DNA of 8,787 nt. Origin: Muribaculaceae bacterium (GTDB lineage Bacteria > Bacteroidota > Bacteroidia > Bacteroidales > Muribaculaceae). Location of the stretch: NCBI GenBank assembly GCA_009775535.1, contig VSPW01000074.1, positions 1-8,787 of the forward strand. The letters run 5' to 3'. Of the stretch, positions 7,601-8,787 are shown piece by piece. The notes beneath the pieces are model-generated. The model worked only from the letters and a program-made list of their open reading frames with translations. It was not told where the DNA came from and ran no database searches. Within the stretch, counting starts at the first letter, position 1, and the number at the start of each line of letters is the position of its first letter. Both the position numbers and the translations under genes were made by a program.

Positions 7601-8473
7601 ACCGTAAGATTGAGAAGCTGCATTTTCGACAGAGCGAGTCATTGTAGTAGGACGATTCCAATTGTAGTTGAGGAATAGCGATGTGCGCTCCTCTCCCAAT
7701 GGCCCCCATGTCTTGATGTTATGACCAGCCAGACCTTGGTCAAACGAAATAGAGCCGTTATCATTTGTGCCGTCATACCACATGTTCTCAGCCATGTCGT
7801 ATCCTGGAACAGCTTCACTATAGAACTTATTGATGTTTGTGATCAAGTTCTGGTGCATTGTGCGCAAGTTCGCAAGATAATAGTATCCAGAGAACTCAGA
7901 GTTGTAACCAATACCGTCATGACCGTAGTACACAAGCATCTTTGCTGCATCCTCTGCATTCATGTTACCCATCTGCTGTAGGGCAGAACTCCATGCGGAA
8001 GTGATACCTCCAAATGGGATACCAGCTACAGACGACACAACAACACCGTTCTTGTGTGCAACGTCGGAAAAGTTTCCTGGAATACCGCCAAGAGGGCAAG
8101 ACCAGTTGCCGAAGTGGTCTACATAGCTCCACATTGTGAAGCACTCAGAGTCGAACTCACCTGTAGGAAGCGCATTGCGGTTGCCCTCAAAATTATTGTT
8201 GATAGGCAACCATGCCGTAAGGCGCTTATCGTTTACGCCCCACTCCAAGTTTTCGCGGATTTGCGTACCTGTGTTCTGGAAACGGAGACGAGGTCTAACA
8301 CGTGAGATGAAAAAGTTGTCATCCTCAGTAAGCTTGTGGCTTGTCTTCCACTTGCTGACATTTGATGCCAACTGAGTACTTTCAACCCACTTGATGTCCC
8401 CTTCATGCCATGACTGGGCATTAGCGCCCAACGCCATAACGGCAGCAGCAGACAAAAGATAAAATTTTTTCAT
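4619..8473 (-). CDS. Secreted multidomain GH85 endo-beta-N-acetylglucosaminidase with LamG/PKD-like modules and T9SS-like tail
   Basis: This 1284-residue protein should hydrolyse the GlcNAc-beta-1,4-GlcNAc core of N-glycans outside the cell. Residues 1-19 are a type I signal peptide (AxA then Q20; no lipobox Cys). A GH85-like barrel spans about 85-455: MWSYVDHFGNWS (114-125), a buried strand ending AHKNGVVV (139-146), YYGHDGIGYNSE (182-193) with the family's catalytic Asn-x-Glu pair as N191 and E193, MWYD (231-234) with the conserved Tyr at 233, LFLNYNW (266-272), and PTWRWW at the end (444-449). A beta-sandwich follows (about 462-596), then an Fn3-like stretch (602-712), a PKD-like domain (718-807), a LamG-like jellyroll (about 850-1085; AGWLKI, LYINGKKV, LDEFQVWGKAMT), a second PKD-like region (about 1112-1197) and an 80-residue C-terminal domain of type IX sorting style (YSVSVYDLNGRT, GVYVVNV, SFKVIKK). 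The frame is intact. The GH85 call is by motif, and the fold boundaries are approximate. Confidence 0.85.
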   Translation of the reverse strand: MKKFYLLSAAAVMALGANAQSWHEGDIKWVESTQLASNVSKWKTSHKLTEDDNFFISRVRPRLRFQNTGTQIRENLEWGVNDKRLTAWLPINNNFEGNRNALPTGEFDSECFTMWSYVDHFGNWSCPLGGIPGNFSDVAHKNGVVVSSVAGIPFGGITSAWSSALQQMGNMNAEDAAKMLVYYGHDGIGYNSEFSGYYYLANLRTMHQNLITNINKFYSEAVPGYDMAENMWYDGTNDNGSISFDQGLAGHNIKTWGPLGEERTSLFLNYNWNRPTTMTRSVENAASQSYGKGRNPLYLYCGINMQGGEPRGESWPLLKDVNLSIGLWGAHSENMFWQHRGEDGSTVQAKQNTYQGRLENWSTGGTRNPANCPVPKSVTSLNSHDKEFQGMSYFMSARSAMKWDLSEAPFYSFFNIGNGCFFNWKGVRANGSEWYNIGVQDYMPTWRWWLTSKFLGKESSDVPESGVKASFTWDDAYVGGSCLRVNGTTAEEYLHLFKTSYALQAGDVITFRYKLVAGRGNVDVVLSVDGKESEIAKRINVCTTEQMFDDGEWVSKTYTVANGDGLAGETLAMVALGFKDAAAMDLYAGEFSIKRGQSPAPVKPEAPVVTILRNTYAGVDAKLIFNVPNNKPAGEVCYNDDVNISMFKIYAQEEGEEPILMGITTSWAAMSYSTPFNGDVTGVGNIRFGVSSLSLDTDTESEIAWSDYKESGARIYSDAIQTSKTTLTPNEEFTLSTVDEKREFQWSIYPNGDHTTAIAQSSDMTNSWTCDGLSEIGTYDLVLVGPNNESSAADATITHAGYIVVTDSARGRIPEIQSITANGKEADIEVMTGSKINFAYTGRTADGSASRGIAINEQFFGVRVDQVLDSESQAFSVAGWLKIDNFPGAVNFVDVVERDGSWPRNNWGWLWSSINADGTIQNYDQDYSAGDAGATTNVLRYDFGNGTTKVFNKGQWTHFAMIFDRDATKARTQLYINGKKVESTWKYYRCTDYDNNMTVQQQGNTDDYVNAYKRLKASNLIIVGGNRHTGRGHGGNGLVGVLDEFQVWGKAMTAEEVKASMDGLDPEALPEGLAAYWDFEDTPNGENKYIAKGTKAGAEAGYFQLNPTTKEGQSVIGWIRPVEGAGCPFIEGSNYKITTTPSWKARLGEISDVTGSDTEGSAKISFPREGQDYTAVLTLTNDLGSHSRTFQFIKVGNSSGIDGVENDGELKAYTVDDALFLDVVADGNYSVSVYDLNGRTIASKTQEVAAGSYMRVTLNGASGVYVVNVLRDGVKAKSFKVIKK

Positions 8474-8526
8474 TTAAGGTTAAAATTAGTTTAAAAATAG
8501 GGTTAATAAAATCTAAAATTCTGTAT

Positions 8527-8557
8527 GACAAAAGGAAAGACCACTCTTAGCCCTTCC
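8527..8557 (-). promoter_or_regulatory. Stem-loop with U tract in the GH85 leader
   Basis: On the minus strand, GGAAGGG (8557-8551) can pair with TCTTTCC (8540-8534) in a 7-bp stem containing two G-U pairs, closing a 10-nt loop. TTTTGTC follows directly. The shape is that of a weak terminator or attenuator, about 55 nt ahead of the GH85 start codon and downstream of the candidate promoter. The stem is weak, so chance pairing in A/T-rich DNA is quite possible. Confidence 0.25.
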
Positions 8558-8607
8558 GACTATTCATGGATATTTAATTCGTTCTCCAAGTCTGTATAAA
8601 CTGCCCA

Positions 8608-8633
8608 CAAATTTACATAATAATTGGAAACAA
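8608..8633 (-). promoter_or_regulatory. Candidate promoter of the GH85 gene
   Basis: A minus-strand -7 box TAAATTTG (8615-8608) is a perfect TAnnTTTG. The nearest TTG upstream (8633-8631) is only 15 nt away instead of about 20, so the -33 element is poor. If used, the start would fall near 8601-8604 and give a leader of about 130 nt. A poor -33 box could mean the promoter needs an activator or an alternative sigma factor, but that is inference. Confidence 0.4.
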
Positions 8634-8635
8634 TT
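8622..8635. repeat. Short inverted repeat AATTG-N4-CAATT
   Basis: Two perfect 5-bp arms (8622-8626 and 8631-8635) are separated by GAAA. They lie just upstream of the candidate GH85 -7 box and overlap where a -33 element would be. The position suits an operator for a dimeric regulator, but a 10-bp A/T-rich palindrome can easily arise by chance. Confidence 0.3.
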
Positions 8636-8712
8636 TTGTTAAAAAAACACAACAAACGGGTCAAGCCGAAAACCCGGTGCATGAATTTTGAGAAAAGTGT
8701 TAAATTTGTTGC

Positions 8713-8787
8713 ATGAAAACCGCAGATGCAATATGGATGTGCCTGCCCGAGGGCATGGACGAACTATTTGAAATGGTGCGCTTCGAG
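8713..8787 (+). CDS. Partial CDS, possible ISAon1-family transposase N-terminal protein
   Basis: The reading frame opens at ATG 8713 and stays open for 25 codons to the window edge (MKTADAIWMCLPEG at the start, then MDELFEMVRFE). A short lead, then Leu-Pro-Glu-Gly, then an amphipathic stretch ending in Phe-Glu, resembles from memory the start of the small N-terminal protein of two-gene ISAon1-family elements, common in Bacteroidales. Only the first residues are visible, so this is tentative. A -7-like box TAAATTTG (8701-8708) lies just 4 bp before the ATG. Translation could instead begin at the in-frame ATG at 8737, or the mRNA could be leaderless. The gene is divergent from the GH85 gene. 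Confidence 0.42.
   Translation, partial: MKTADAIWMCLPEGMDELFEMVRFE

Noticed and set aside
8657..8676. CGGGT/ACCCG inverted repeat followed on the minus strand by a T-rich stretch, as a terminator
   Set aside because: The stem is only 5 bp with a 10-nt loop, and no minus-strand gene is known to end there. It is at most a possible element end.

Overview
The window looks like Bacteroidota, order Bacteroidales, probably a gut or host-associated member. A Muribaculaceae-, Prevotella- or Bacteroides-like genome would fit, but I cannot fix the genus. Four things point there: promoters with the Bacteroidota -7 box TAnnTTTG and a -33 TTG/TTTG; start codons preceded by A/T-rich leaders without a Shine-Dalgarno; a GT3 (eukaryote-type) glycogen synthase paired with a DUF3417-type alpha-glucan phosphorylase; and a secreted glycosidase with an Ala|Gln signal-peptidase site and a type IX secretion-like C-terminal domain.

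All three complete genes are on the minus strand and read right to left. The first transcription unit (8473 to 4619) encodes a 1284-residue secreted multidomain protein. Its N-terminal half is a divergent GH85 endo-beta-N-acetylglucosaminidase, with the catalytic pair at N191 and E193. Behind it come beta-sandwich, PKD-like and LamG-like modules and a sorting-type tail. This unit ends in a strong intrinsic terminator (4556-4592). About 30 bp further on, a well-formed promoter (4494-4525) starts the second unit, a two-gene glycogen operon: glycogen synthase (4466-2769), then glgP (2766-211) only 2 bp later. That operon ends in another strong terminator (140-186). At the left edge a third leftward promoter (45-75) serves a gene that lies almost wholly outside the window.

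At the right edge, divergent from the GH85 gene, a plus-strand reading frame begins at 8713 and runs off the end. Its first 25 residues resemble the N-terminal protein of ISAon1-family transposases, so an insertion sequence may sit about 240 bp upstream of the glycosidase gene. The gap between them (8474-8712) holds a possible promoter, a small inverted repeat and a leader hairpin.

The glycogen genes are internal carbon-storage housekeeping, with synthesis and phosphorolysis expressed together. The GH85 protein is an outward-facing tool for cutting the chitobiose core of N-glycans. It has no SusC/SusD partner in view and seems to be its own transcription unit. I found no CRISPR array, tRNA, rRNA or clearly new system. 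The most unusual item is the GH85 protein's divergent catalytic core and domain layout.
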